Of a DNA stretch of 64,000 nt, positions 1-9,493 are shown one piece after another (position 1 is the stretch's first letter; the number at the start of each line of letters is the position of its first letter). A program made the position numbers and the translations under genes. Below the pieces are notes generated by a model that did not search any database, was not told the origin of the DNA, and was given only the letters and a program-made list of their open reading frames with translations. Origin of the DNA: Artemisia argyi (taxonomy: Eukaryota > Streptophyta > Magnoliopsida > Asterales > Asteraceae); the NCBI GenBank assembly GCA_030686995.1, contig CM060703.1:6926597-6990596 (forward strand), in the 5' to 3' direction.

Positions 1-1887
1 TTTCAGTACTCAGTCTAGCTTCTAATTTAATAACTCATATAAGTTGCATATACTCTTACTATTAAAGTTTGCTATGAGTTATGTATTTCATCCTATTATA
101 CCTTTCTCATTCATGAAAAGGATTAGGATTTAAGTCTCACACTTCTCCTAATGGAAAGAAGACTATACTTATTCTTTTTGTAACATTGACTCTAACCAAA
201 AACCCTAACGGGTGTAGATCAATTAAAAGAATAACATACGTTTACGGTTTTGAGTTGCACTAATACATTTAAAGAATTTACAAAATTCAATTTTAGTATT
301 TTCGATAATTTATATTTCCAAGAAAATATAATACCCAAGGATATATCCATATAACCAACATATTTTCTTGAAAATCTAGGATCCAACTTTACATAGATTT
401 CACCACATCAGTTGATCTGCTAGTGGTGAAAGTATAAAAGATGGTAATCTGTCGAACAATAATTGGAAAACACTTTTCCAATTCCTAGATTATTATGGGA
501 TTTACATCAAATTGATTCATCAATTTGTCATGTAAGCATGTTTCATCCCATCTCATGCCTTAAGCTCTAGGTCTCACGCATCAACTTAATTAAGTCGTCT
601 AACTTAGAAACTGCAAATTCTCCATGTGTGGTCTCACGCACACTCGGAAATTTACCTTGTCATTAAAATTTAGCCTGCGTCTCACGTTTACTAAATAATA
701 ACTTCAAGTGTTTCTTATAGTTAGATGGCATGTAACTTAAATTTTAGGGTATAAATTTTTGATGTGAAAATCAAAACATGTATAAAGATGCATGCACTCA
801 TCTTTATAACATAAGTTTTCAAAACCTTTTTATTACCAATTCGTGAAATTAATACACAAAGTTTTACTTGAGGTTTAATAAACCCTAAGATGACTTTCTA
901 CAATTATGATTTTAAAAGTAATTCGTTTAAGACATATTCAAGATTGTGATAACCAAGACAGACTCTAAGGCTCTTTTCTAAGCCTTCAAATCACGGTTAT
1001 GAATATCGTCTTAAAGGACTTAATTTTAAAAGCATATTTGTACAAAACATCAATCAAGCAAAAGTTTATGGATTCAATCTCAAAATCATGTAATAAAGTA
1101 TGAATTTTGCTAGTCTCGCCTGGGAGCTGATTACCGTGCGAATCGGACCACTAGCGGCACTTAAGACCTTGCAAGATTCTTACTTTATCACTTTTGTTTC
1201 ACCGTTATTAGTCCGTATTATTTTCTTTATGAAAAATTACCCTTTTATTGCTTACAAACGTGTCAAACAATAACAATAAAACAAGTAATCAAAGAAAAAC
1301 AAACAACTAATAATAATAAAGTGAAACAATTAGCCACATGCAATCCTTATTAGAAAAGATCCTAATAAAATCAAGTCTAGGTATAATAATGCATGTAATC
1401 AACTAAGGCCTTCTCCTCTTGATGGAAGAGAGTCACATACATTGACGAATCAATTGCGTAGGCCAAAGCTAATATACACACCACATAGCTTATAAATTGA
1501 TTTTAATAATAATGGGGTCTTCCCCAATATTAGATTTATCTAAACATGTGACAAAACATAACAATTAAAAACAATAATAACCCATGACTAACATGCATGT
1601 TTCGTCACGGATCAAAGCATAACAATTACCAATTAGGTCAAGGATACGCCCAAATAACACATAAACATGTAGGCAACCTAGGGTTTCTAATCCAATTAAT
1701 TAATAAAACCACAAACCCTAATTAGGGTTCATGGAATAAATCGACCCCCCCAAAAATTAGGGTTAGGGTTTCGAAAAAAAAAAAAACCAAAACCCTAGAT
1801 CCAAAACATGTATCTAAAACAATCAAAATTCGTTTTTTATGTGTTTTATGTAATCAATTACATGTTATAGCAAGCTCGTGATACCAC
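1..1887 (-). mobile_element. Internal end of a minus-strand LTR element (LARD-like), cut by window edge
   Basis: This stretch directly abuts the LTR at 1888-2668 on its PBS side, so it should be the 5' internal region of that element, read right to left. It is AT-rich. I see no open frame of useful length on either strand, so no gag or pol can be supported. Short repeated phrases around 'gtctcacg' occur at about 570-690, and telomere-like AAACCCTAA/TTAGGGTTT words cluster at 1675-1795 beside a poly-A run. The lack of coding potential over 1.9 kb suggests a non-autonomous LARD-type element or a long untranslated leader. The other LTR lies outside the window. Confidence 0.45.
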
Positions 1888-2668
1888 TGTTAGAATTAAA
1901 TAATCATGACAATCATAAAATAGGTAAACACATATGCGGAATCGTAGGAACATCTATAACACATAAGAGATTAACATAAATTAAATAGGAACTTACCGTG
2001 GTGATTCTAGCCCGAACAAGAATCAAAAGCAATTGTCATTAACAATATGAAGAACCCTAATTAGGGTTTATATGGATCAATGATTAACCCCTAACCGTTT
2101 TGTTAATCGATCCCTTGATAACAACAAAAGTATGTTGTTACCTCGTTCTTGTACACACAAACTAATACCGAATCAAATTAATTGCAAGATTAAACACAAG
2201 TATATGTTTTGTAAAAACCAAAATTGAAATCCCTAGGGTTTAGGGATGTACGATCGGCCAAGGAAGAAAACAAGAAAGAAAACCAAACTTAGGGTATTGT
2301 GTGTGCACAAAAGATGAGAAAACAATGACCCTTGAGTTTGTATATATACTAGAGAATACTTGGTGAACAAGCAAAGGCAATGGGTTTCCCCTTGGGCCTT
2401 GATCGACCGGTTACACACCAAAGAAGGGTGTTCCGGATCCTTCTTGTTACCAAGTTTCAATCTAGTCCTTTTCGTTTCCTTTTAACGATAGTTAGTCCGT
2501 ACATTTAATAACTAACGACTATTAGTCCTTAAACTTGTGTTATTAATAAATATATCTAACAATTAATATTTATTAATCTTTGACTCTCGTTTGTAATGTG
2601 TGCAATCCCGAGGTCTCGGGTTCAATACTAGACATTTAACTAATTAATATTTATCCAATATTCCAACA
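1888..2668 (-). repeat. LTR of minus-strand copia-like element (5' LTR)
   Basis: On the minus strand the repeat begins TGTTGGAATATTGG and ends TTCTAACA, the usual TG...CA ends with an imperfect inverted repeat (TGTTGGAA/TTCTAACA). Immediately inside (rc of 1874-1886) is TGGTATCACGAGC, close to the initiator-Met tRNA primer site. Length is about 781 bp. The predicted outer target duplication would be atatg (2669-2673), but its partner is off the window, so it cannot be checked here. A 75-codon ORF inside is not credible as a gene. Confidence 0.6.
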
Positions 2669-4023
2669 ATATGACCAAAGTATAAATCTTAAACATCAAG
2701 ACTGTCAAACATTTGTAGTAACACTTTTGACAGCAATACTATAAAACAATTGCAAAACTTCAGATAACAAAGATACCTAACATGTTTAATAAAACTAAAA
2801 TTAAAAGGCCAAGCCACAAAAATTGATGCATGCACTAACCATAATTCTCACCATCGTTTCGGCGCCAATACCGCAAATAATAAAGGTCACGTGACAACAT
2901 AAACCTGCAATATAGATCAACGCATAGTTTAGACTTACCATAGTGATAAATTTTACTTATTTATATTATTAGAGTTAAGGTGAAGAGGAGAACCAAAGCG
3001 TCAAAACAACTTTTTCACGCTACATATATAAGTGTGAAGCAATCACATTTAAGCAAACATCAACTTCAAAGCATTATATAAGGGTTTGATTCAGATAAGT
3101 TTTTCATGTCGACTGTGATCATAGTGCATTTCATCATTTTGTGAAACAGAAACCCCAAAAATCATTACACAAATAGAAAAAAAAAGTGATGTTATAGAAA
3201 TTATGAGAATGAAAACTTACAACCTAGTTATAGAAATTCATAATGAACATATCCATGAATTTATAAACGCATGTCGTACAACTCACTGCCGCATACGATT
3301 CTATAGTTGTATAATCATGAATTCCAAATTGGCGGCCAACAGATGCAGAGTATATTCTTAAATTCATAATAAACATATTCTTGAATATAAAAATGCATAC
3401 CGTACAACTCATTGCCGCATATGATTCTATGTGTTCACCATATGAGTTTAAAAAAACAAAATTTATTTCCAATGTAAAAAATAAATCATGAGAGTACCTT
3501 TTCCATGATAGCATTCTACATTTCACCTATGGTAGAAACTGATTCAGTGTCTATGTTACTGATACTTTGTTAGAATATATAGAATTTTATCTAATTCTGG
3601 CATAACATGGTTTAAAAAATTAAAATTGTTCCTAATATACAAATCTATCATTATTTTCAGAAACATACATTCCCAATTTGCTATGTTGTAGAATATTTCT
3701 ATCGTAAAACTTTAGTGGTTGAAAAAACCATACCTTAGCTGCATGTAAGAAGCATGAATATCTCTTGTTTTTCGTAATGGTCATGGGAATATAACTACCA
3801 AACCAGTAAAGCACTATTATGTTAGAAAGAAAAATATAAAAACGACCACAATTATGTATTGTTACATACTAAATATGAAACAACTTTTGATTGAAGGTTT
3901 CCATGTGTCCAACAAATCCTCTACACGTGAATTGTAGGTGACAAATATAGACCAAGTAGGAAAGTACCATACTTTTTTCACCAATATATGTCTAATGCTA
4001 TTGCGGGATGCGGTCAACTAAAC
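2669..4023. other. AT-rich host DNA left of the gypsy insertion
   Basis: No gene is recognisable. The stretch holds an imperfect tandem duplication (3234-3430) and several poly-A/T tracts. It is continuous with 26246 onward in the pre-insertion chromosome, because the gypsy element at 4024-26245 is flanked by the same 5-bp taaac on both sides. The small ORFs on the minus strand at 3224-3526 and 3632-3814 show no family resemblance. Confidence 0.6.
3234..3430. repeat. Imperfect tandem duplication, period about 126 bp
   Basis: The block starting aaattcataatgaacatat (about 3234-3305) recurs with substitutions at about 3360-3430. Both copies share 'cgtacaactca.tgccgcat..gattctat'. No function is evident. 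Confidence 0.6.
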
Positions 4024-4428
4024 TGTGACAACCGGCAGTTTAGGGAGCCATTTTAAAAATCCGCATTTCGATATAAGTTCGTTTATAATTTTTATTTGAA
4101 ATTTCTATTTCACAACGAACTTGTAAGACCTATTTTATGGAAATTTTATTTAATGACGTTATGGTATTCGTGAATTATGTTCATAATTCGTTTTTGATTA
4201 TGTGATCGGTGATGTATAATTTGAATTCTCACTTGGTACTACGTTGACTTTGGCACTAGGATTACCTAACATAATTTTATGATTCGTCTTACGAGTCCGT
4301 TATATATTTTAATTAATTACGAGAGGTTCTCGTGTAATATGGAAATTTTAAAATGAGTTCGGGTTCGGGCCACGTGTTTTTACATTTACCCACATTGCCC
4401 GCTCATCACCATAGTAATATTTTATTAC

Positions 4429-4520
<92 letters not shown>

Positions 4521-4921
4521 AACAAAAGGGGGCTTGGGTCCGGTTTGTAACCACACACACAACACAACACTCACTCTTTTCATCTCTCTCTCAAACTCTC
4601 TCTTCCCCACTTCACTAAACCCTAGCCGCCGTGCACTATTCCGGCCACACCTCAGCCACCGCCGGTCATCCAACAAAACCACCACCACCATCTTACTCCT
4701 CTCCTTCTCCTCTTTCTTTTGAGCTAGAACACGCGCCATAACTCCCCCATTAACACCAAATCCGAACCAAATAATCACAAATTCATCATCATTTTCTTAC
4801 TATTTCTTGAAGATCTCTTCGATTTGGCTCTATTTTGGAAGGTAGGACGAGTTTTTAACTCGAGTTGTTGGTTCGAATCATGACCAAGAGTCACGGATTT
4901 CTTATTTTTTTTCGAATGGTT

Positions 4922-6497
4922 ATGATTCTTGTTACAAGAATCATGTGGGTTTCAATAAAAATGGTTTAGAAAGAAGTTTGGTATCCGATTTGGGTTGTGT
5001 TGGGTTCGATTGATGATGGATTCGCGGGATTCATGGTTTGTCGAGGGTGTTGTGACCTCGAGTTGGAGCTAGCCGAGACCTTGTGGTCTCGGGGTTATTT
5101 TCTTGCGCTCGTATGACCATACCGAGACCCTCTTAGGGATTCTCGGTGGGTGTGGTTCGAGTCTATTGACTCGATAGTTATATGGTTCGACTTTTGAGTC
5201 GCGGCTTTTAGCCGAGTACTTGTGGTTTGCCGAATTGACCATAGTGGTCGAATGGGTTCTTGGCCGACGACCCTAGTAGGTCGTGTGGTATTGATGGCTC
5301 ATTTAGAGCTAGCCGAGACCATGGAGGTCTCGGGTGGGAACCATACTAGTTGTGGTGAAGTGTTGCCTCGGGTTCGGCTTGGTAAACCGACCCGAACACT
5401 AATTTGGTTAAATGTTATTTCGTGGTAATGTGAACTAAGTATATATTATTGTTGGTTATTATTGTTATTGTTATATTGTCGTGGTATTTATTTTCTCGGC
5501 CGTATACCTTTGGGTCGAATTGGATATTGGATATTGGATATTGGTTTTGGTTTTGGTAATTGAGAAGTTGTTGTCGAGTGGTATGTGATATGAGGACCGG
5601 TTATGAGACGGTCGTTAGATGACGGAGATAGGTTAGTCGGGTACCGTAGTCGGACCTTATTGTTGTAGCCCGTGGTTGAGATTGAGATTGGACGGAGATT
5701 TATTATTTATGACTTTGGTTTATTATTGGACTTGGACAATGAGCCGAGAGTCATGACTCGGACATATGACCATTTCGTGTAACTCAATAAATATTAAAAG
5801 TAAAACGAGAATAATAAAACTCGTAATAATAATTATTAGTAATATGAACGTTTATACGAAAGTATATACGTGAATAACGTATATATAACTATATAAACGC
5901 GTATATTAATAATAATAATAATCACGAGTCGTATTATAAATAATACGATTAGATATATATTAGGCTACGAAAGTGGCGTAATATTATTAAACGTATTATT
6001 ATTATTAAAAATTGTGTTATAAACGGGAAACTCCCGACAATTATGAAACGTTTAATAAAAAGTCATTTTGGATATATAACGAATAAACTTATTGAGTTAG
6101 GCGAAATTGTTGTCACTCGGGTTCAGGTAAGTTATTATTTGCGACATTCGTGTTGTCTCGGATATATGACGACTAATATAGACGTTCTCTATAAGTAAAT
6201 AACCACTCAACCGTAAGGTTGAGCCGGGTTGTTTGGTTATATGAAACGAATATATTAGTGGGCATCGTATCCTACGACGCCCATAGGTTGTAGTATATGT
6301 AAAGGGTAATAGATTGCGAGTGTATATATCGGGAAATCTGGCCAATTTGACGATATATACGAGGAATTTATTAAACTGTGATATATACTATATAGTAATT
6401 ACGTGCTATGTGCTTTATATGTGCTTTAGATTGGGTGTAATCTTGGAACGGTATATTACGTAAATAAATATGAGGATTATCAAATCGACGGATTTGA
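4922..6497 (+). repeat. Chain of short perfect hairpins in the LTR
   Basis: Perfect or near-perfect inverted repeats with small loops follow one another. Examples are 4922-4944 (stem 10, loop 3), 5041-5061 (6/9), 5073-5092 (8/4), 5121-5147, 5157-5174 (7/4), 5188-5201 (5/4), 5202-5214 (5/3), 5233-5249, 5265-5282 (6/6), 5311-5331 (8/5), 5372-5397, 5744-5761, 5929-5948 (8/4), 6024-6036, 6206-6223 (7/4), 6260-6282 and 6480-6497 (7/4). The same hairpins are present in the right LTR. Function is unknown. Confidence 0.8.
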
Positions 6498-7112
6498 TAA
6501 ACTTTGGCGATTTATTTAAATGATATATTGGGCTAATATTAGATCTATAGTTTATTATATGTTCTACGTGTGATCTTGTTGGTTTGTTTTGAGTCGACCC
6601 ACCACCCGTATGGATACCAAACGCAAATACACCAAACTAATACAAAATGGATTTCGGAAATAAAACGGATTCTCGTCCGGGTTTGGGAATATGATATATT
6701 TGAGGAAATGATTTCTGAAAGAGAGTTAATATTGTTAGGTCGTGTCAAGTCCGTAGTTGCTGTTTCGTGAGTTATCATACATCTTATTGCTACCTACCTC
6801 GTCTTGCTATATTTCTGGACTTGAGGTGAGTCATAGCCCCATTTTTACTCTTGAACTATGTTTTCAACGATTGGGGTGAGAAACGTGCAAATTATTTTAC
6901 GTGGACTATTGTCGCTTTTATATGCTTTCTAAACTTGCTATGCGTATGGACTAGGATTTATTGTCAGCTTTAGTCGCACCTTTTGTGTATACTATTCAAG
7001 GTTGGCTTATTTGATTATTTGTTATTGTCAGCTTTAGTCACGCGGTTCGTGTGTACTATTCAAGGTTGACTTATCTAGATACTGTAGTGTGCACCTATAG
7101 GTTATTAATACT

Positions 7113-7246
7113 TCGGAGGTTATCCGAGTATTTATTGGTATTGCGGGGGTTACCCGAATATCTATGTTGTTACGGAAGGGTATCCGTGTGTTTTGGTTAT
7201 TACGGAAGGGTTTCCGTGTGTTATGTTGAGAGCGGAGGGTATCCGC
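7113..7246 (+). repeat. Five tandem 30-nt units, each a small hairpin
   Basis: Stems start at 7113, 7143, 7172, 7202 and 7232, a spacing of 29-30 nt. Each has the form xCGGA-loop-TCCGy with a purine-rich loop such as GGTTA or AGGGTA. The closing pair changes between units while pairing is kept: T-A (unit 1), A-T (units 3 and 4), G-C (unit 5). Unit 2 changes the stem to CGGG/CCCG. The array is repeated in the right LTR at about 25701-25834. Confidence 0.8.
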
Positions 7247-7660
7247 AGGCTTTTAGCGAGTTCTTAGTCTAGCTAGCAAGCGTTTTGCGTACATGTCCAC
7301 TATATTATTAGTTGAAGTTAAACCTATGATCTCACCAGCGAAAGCTGACTTTTAGCACGTTTTCTCAGGTGATTAAGTGTTGAAGTGCATGCTTGGATTG
7401 GAAGGCTCGGATGTGGCACACGGTTATGGATCTATATTTTCTAAACTCTGATAATTAAATTTGGACCTATTGTTATTTATTTTGGGCCTGACTCTGAATG
7501 TTGTGGGATAAATGTAAACTTTAAAACCCCGTTTTGGTTGTGTTTTTATTATGTTTACTTTATCTCGTTCTATATTGTCTTGTGTTGGATACCAATCCCC
7601 GTAGCACCCCGAAAGCTTGTTGAGTCTTCCGCTGTATCAAATTTTGGGGGTGTTACAGAT

Positions 7661-7673
7661 TGGTATCAGAGCC
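7661..7673 (+). promoter_or_regulatory. Primer binding site (initiator tRNA-Met) of the gypsy element
   Basis: TGGTATCAGAGCC lies 3 nt after the LTR end (7657). It matches the complement of the plant initiator-Met tRNA 3' end, the usual primer for minus-strand synthesis. Confidence 0.9.
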
Positions 7674-8012
7674 AAGGTTATAGAGAACTAGGTAAATAAA
7701 CGCCTAAACTATAACCGTATTTTTATAGAAAATGATCCTTGACTACCGCCCGCCAGCCCGCCAAGCCGAAGCATCTTCTATTATTTGAGGTATTATGAGA
7801 TATTTGAGATGATTTGAGGTTTATGGATTTTAGTATTAAGATGGCGTTCTTGAGGATTTATATGGTCTATATGTTTTATAAACATTTTCAGAAATGCGGT
7901 GTTTGAAATTCTTTTATTAAGATTATATGGTATTATTTGATGTGAATTTTTGGTACGATTTTATGAGTTGTGATTTAAGTTGTTTTGAAACACTTACACC
8001 TACCCTACGCCG
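7674..8012 (+). other. Untranslated leader between PBS and extra ORF
   Basis: AT-rich leader with no credible ORF, other than a 92-codon frame from 7927 that overlaps the next ORF in another frame. No further signal was seen. Confidence 0.5.
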
Positions 8013-9140
8013 TTGTCACATACTATGGCCTCCCATATGCCTGATGTCGTCGAGGACATCCTTACTGCACCAGTTTTACCTGCACAGATCACTATGGCAT
8101 CTGATGACCCTTACCGGATGGCCATGTCTACAGCTATTGTGTCACAGGCAGCTTCTACTTCAGCACTACCTGCTGCATCTACGCAGGGACCCTCATCTTC
8201 TCTAGGGCTCCCTGGTACATCGAGGCAGCTTACTCTTCATCAGGCTTTGGCTCGTGTGGCACCACGCTTTGCCCACCGAGCTACAGCACGCATGTCGGTA
8301 CGCCCTACTCTATCACCTTTACAGATTGATGCTCACTCTCTTCTGTCTGAGGCGCCGCCCACATCATTGCGTCGTCGTCCTAGATCACCTACTACATCTC
8401 CACATGGTTCACCTAGTAGGAGACGACGAGTGATGAGGTACTCTTCCGATGAGGAGGAGGAGTACGAGGTTGAGGATGAGGCTGATGACCCTGAGCGGGA
8501 GGATGACCCTCAGGAGGCTGAGCATGGTGATGATGATGACCCTAAGGAGGAGGATGACCCTCAGGAGGATGACCCTCAGGAGGATGAGATGCCTGATGAT
8601 GATGATGATGAGTTAGCACCACCAGCTCAGGCTGAGGAGCCTGGTTCACCTGTACACCCGATTGAGCCCGATTCACCTGATCATCCGTTCTTGTTTGAGT
8701 TGCCACCTGGTAGTCCCGTTGAGTCGGATGCATCGTCTGAGGTTTCTGCTGTGCATGCAGAGTTGGGTGAGGTTGGCAGGTTGTGGGCTCGGATTACTGA
8801 GCTTAGTGACAGAGTTGCACACGTATCCAATCGACTTGAGAGAGTTATTGGAGAGTTTTTAGCAGATTTGAGAGTTGATTTGACTGTCGCTGTGGGCAGG
8901 GCTACTGAGCTGAGGAGAGTTATGATGGATGTTCATGAGCATATCGATAGTTTGCAGCGAGGATTCGTTACTGCTCGTGAGGCCGACCGCAAGCTTTGGC
9001 AAAGGAATGCCGAGCTAGAGAAGGAGGTGGCTGACCTCAAGAGAGACCGAGACACCCATAGCGTGGAGTTAGGATCGTTATGGAGGGATCTTGATGGCTT
9101 GAGGCAGGAGTTGAGGATTCTCCGTCAGCCCCGTGGCTAG
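8013..9140 (+). CDS. Extra ORF upstream of gag-pol in the gypsy element (acidic, coiled-coil)
   Basis: An open frame of 375 codons lies between the PBS and gag-pol, on the same strand. It has a Ser/Thr/Ala/Pro-rich N-terminal third and a basic patch with RRRPRSP and SRRRR at about residues 110-137. A very acidic, repetitive segment follows (DDPQEDDPQED-type, about residues 145-205), then a heptad-like helical C-terminus (about 245-370) predicted to be coiled coil by its Leu/Val spacing. I recognise no enzyme domain. Extra ORFs before gag are known from some gypsy lineages (for example Ogre/Tat), but this element otherwise looks like a chromovirus. The true start may be a nearby in-frame ATG (the frame also has ATG at 8025). 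The direct acidic repeats may expand by slippage. Confidence 0.65.
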   Translation: MSHTMASHMPDVVEDILTAPVLPAQITMASDDPYRMAMSTAIVSQAASTSALPAASTQGPSSSLGLPGTSRQLTLHQALARVAPRFAHRATARMSVRPTLSPLQIDAHSLLSEAPPTSLRRRPRSPTTSPHGSPSRRRRVMRYSSDEEEEYEVEDEADDPEREDDPQEAEHGDDDDPKEEDDPQEDDPQEDEMPDDDDDELAPPAQAEEPGSPVHPIEPDSPDHPFLFELPPGSPVESDASSEVSAVHAELGEVGRLWARITELSDRVAHVSNRLERVIGEFLADLRVDLTVAVGRATELRRVMMDVHEHIDSLQRGFVTAREADRKLWQRNAELEKEVADLKRDRDTHSVELGSLWRDLDGLRQELRILRQPRG

Positions 9141-9493
9141 TTGCTTGAGTTATATTATCTTGTTGCTTTCTTAGCCGAGGAGTGTTCGGTTAGAAAAGCT
9201 AGTTATCATATTTTGGATGTATTTTGTTTGGTATTCGTCTCTTTTGGAACGATTAGTATGTTTTGTGTTATCCGTTGGTTGGAACGATGTTAGATCGCTA
9301 TTGTATGGTTGATGGTTGTTAGTGTATGGTATTATGTGATTTTGGGTGTTATGGAAATTGAGTCCTTATTCGCTTATTATTACATAGCGTGTCGTTGCCA
9401 TTCTTTCTATGACTTGATTTCGTTGAGATGTTTTGTTGAGCATGTCGATAAGTTCTAATGGAGACTCATGAACTTGTGTGATATTACAGATCA
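9141..9493 (+). other. Spacer between extra ORF and gag-pol
   Basis: A T/G-rich spacer of about 350 bp with no ORF. It ends with the gag-pol start context 'acagatcaATGG', a good plant start context. Nothing else was seen. Confidence 0.5.

Larger units (their letters stand above)
4024..7657 (+). repeat. Left (5') LTR of the gypsy element, 3634 bp
   Basis: This is a direct repeat of 22637-26245. It contains a (TTA)n microsatellite (about 4428-4472) followed by a roughly 40-bp poly-A run, then a CT-rich, 5'UTR-like segment with a TAAACCCTAGCCGCC-type phrase (4555-4730). After that come very many short perfect hairpins (4922-6497), a 64-bp tandem duplication (about 6962-7075) and a 30-nt periodic hairpin array (7113-7246). 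Small ORFs inside have no plausible product. The differences from the right LTR are scattered substitutions plus microsatellite and poly-A length changes. Confidence 0.95.

Noticed and set aside
1675..1795. Telomeric repeat tract
   Set aside because: Only scattered AAACCCTAA/TTAGGGTTT words, not a tandem array; more likely telo-box-like words in an LTR element leader.
4534..4722. 62-codon ORF in the gypsy LTR (also at 23122)
   Set aside because: It lies in a CT-rich leader-like segment, is repeated in both LTRs and has low-complexity composition with no family resemblance.
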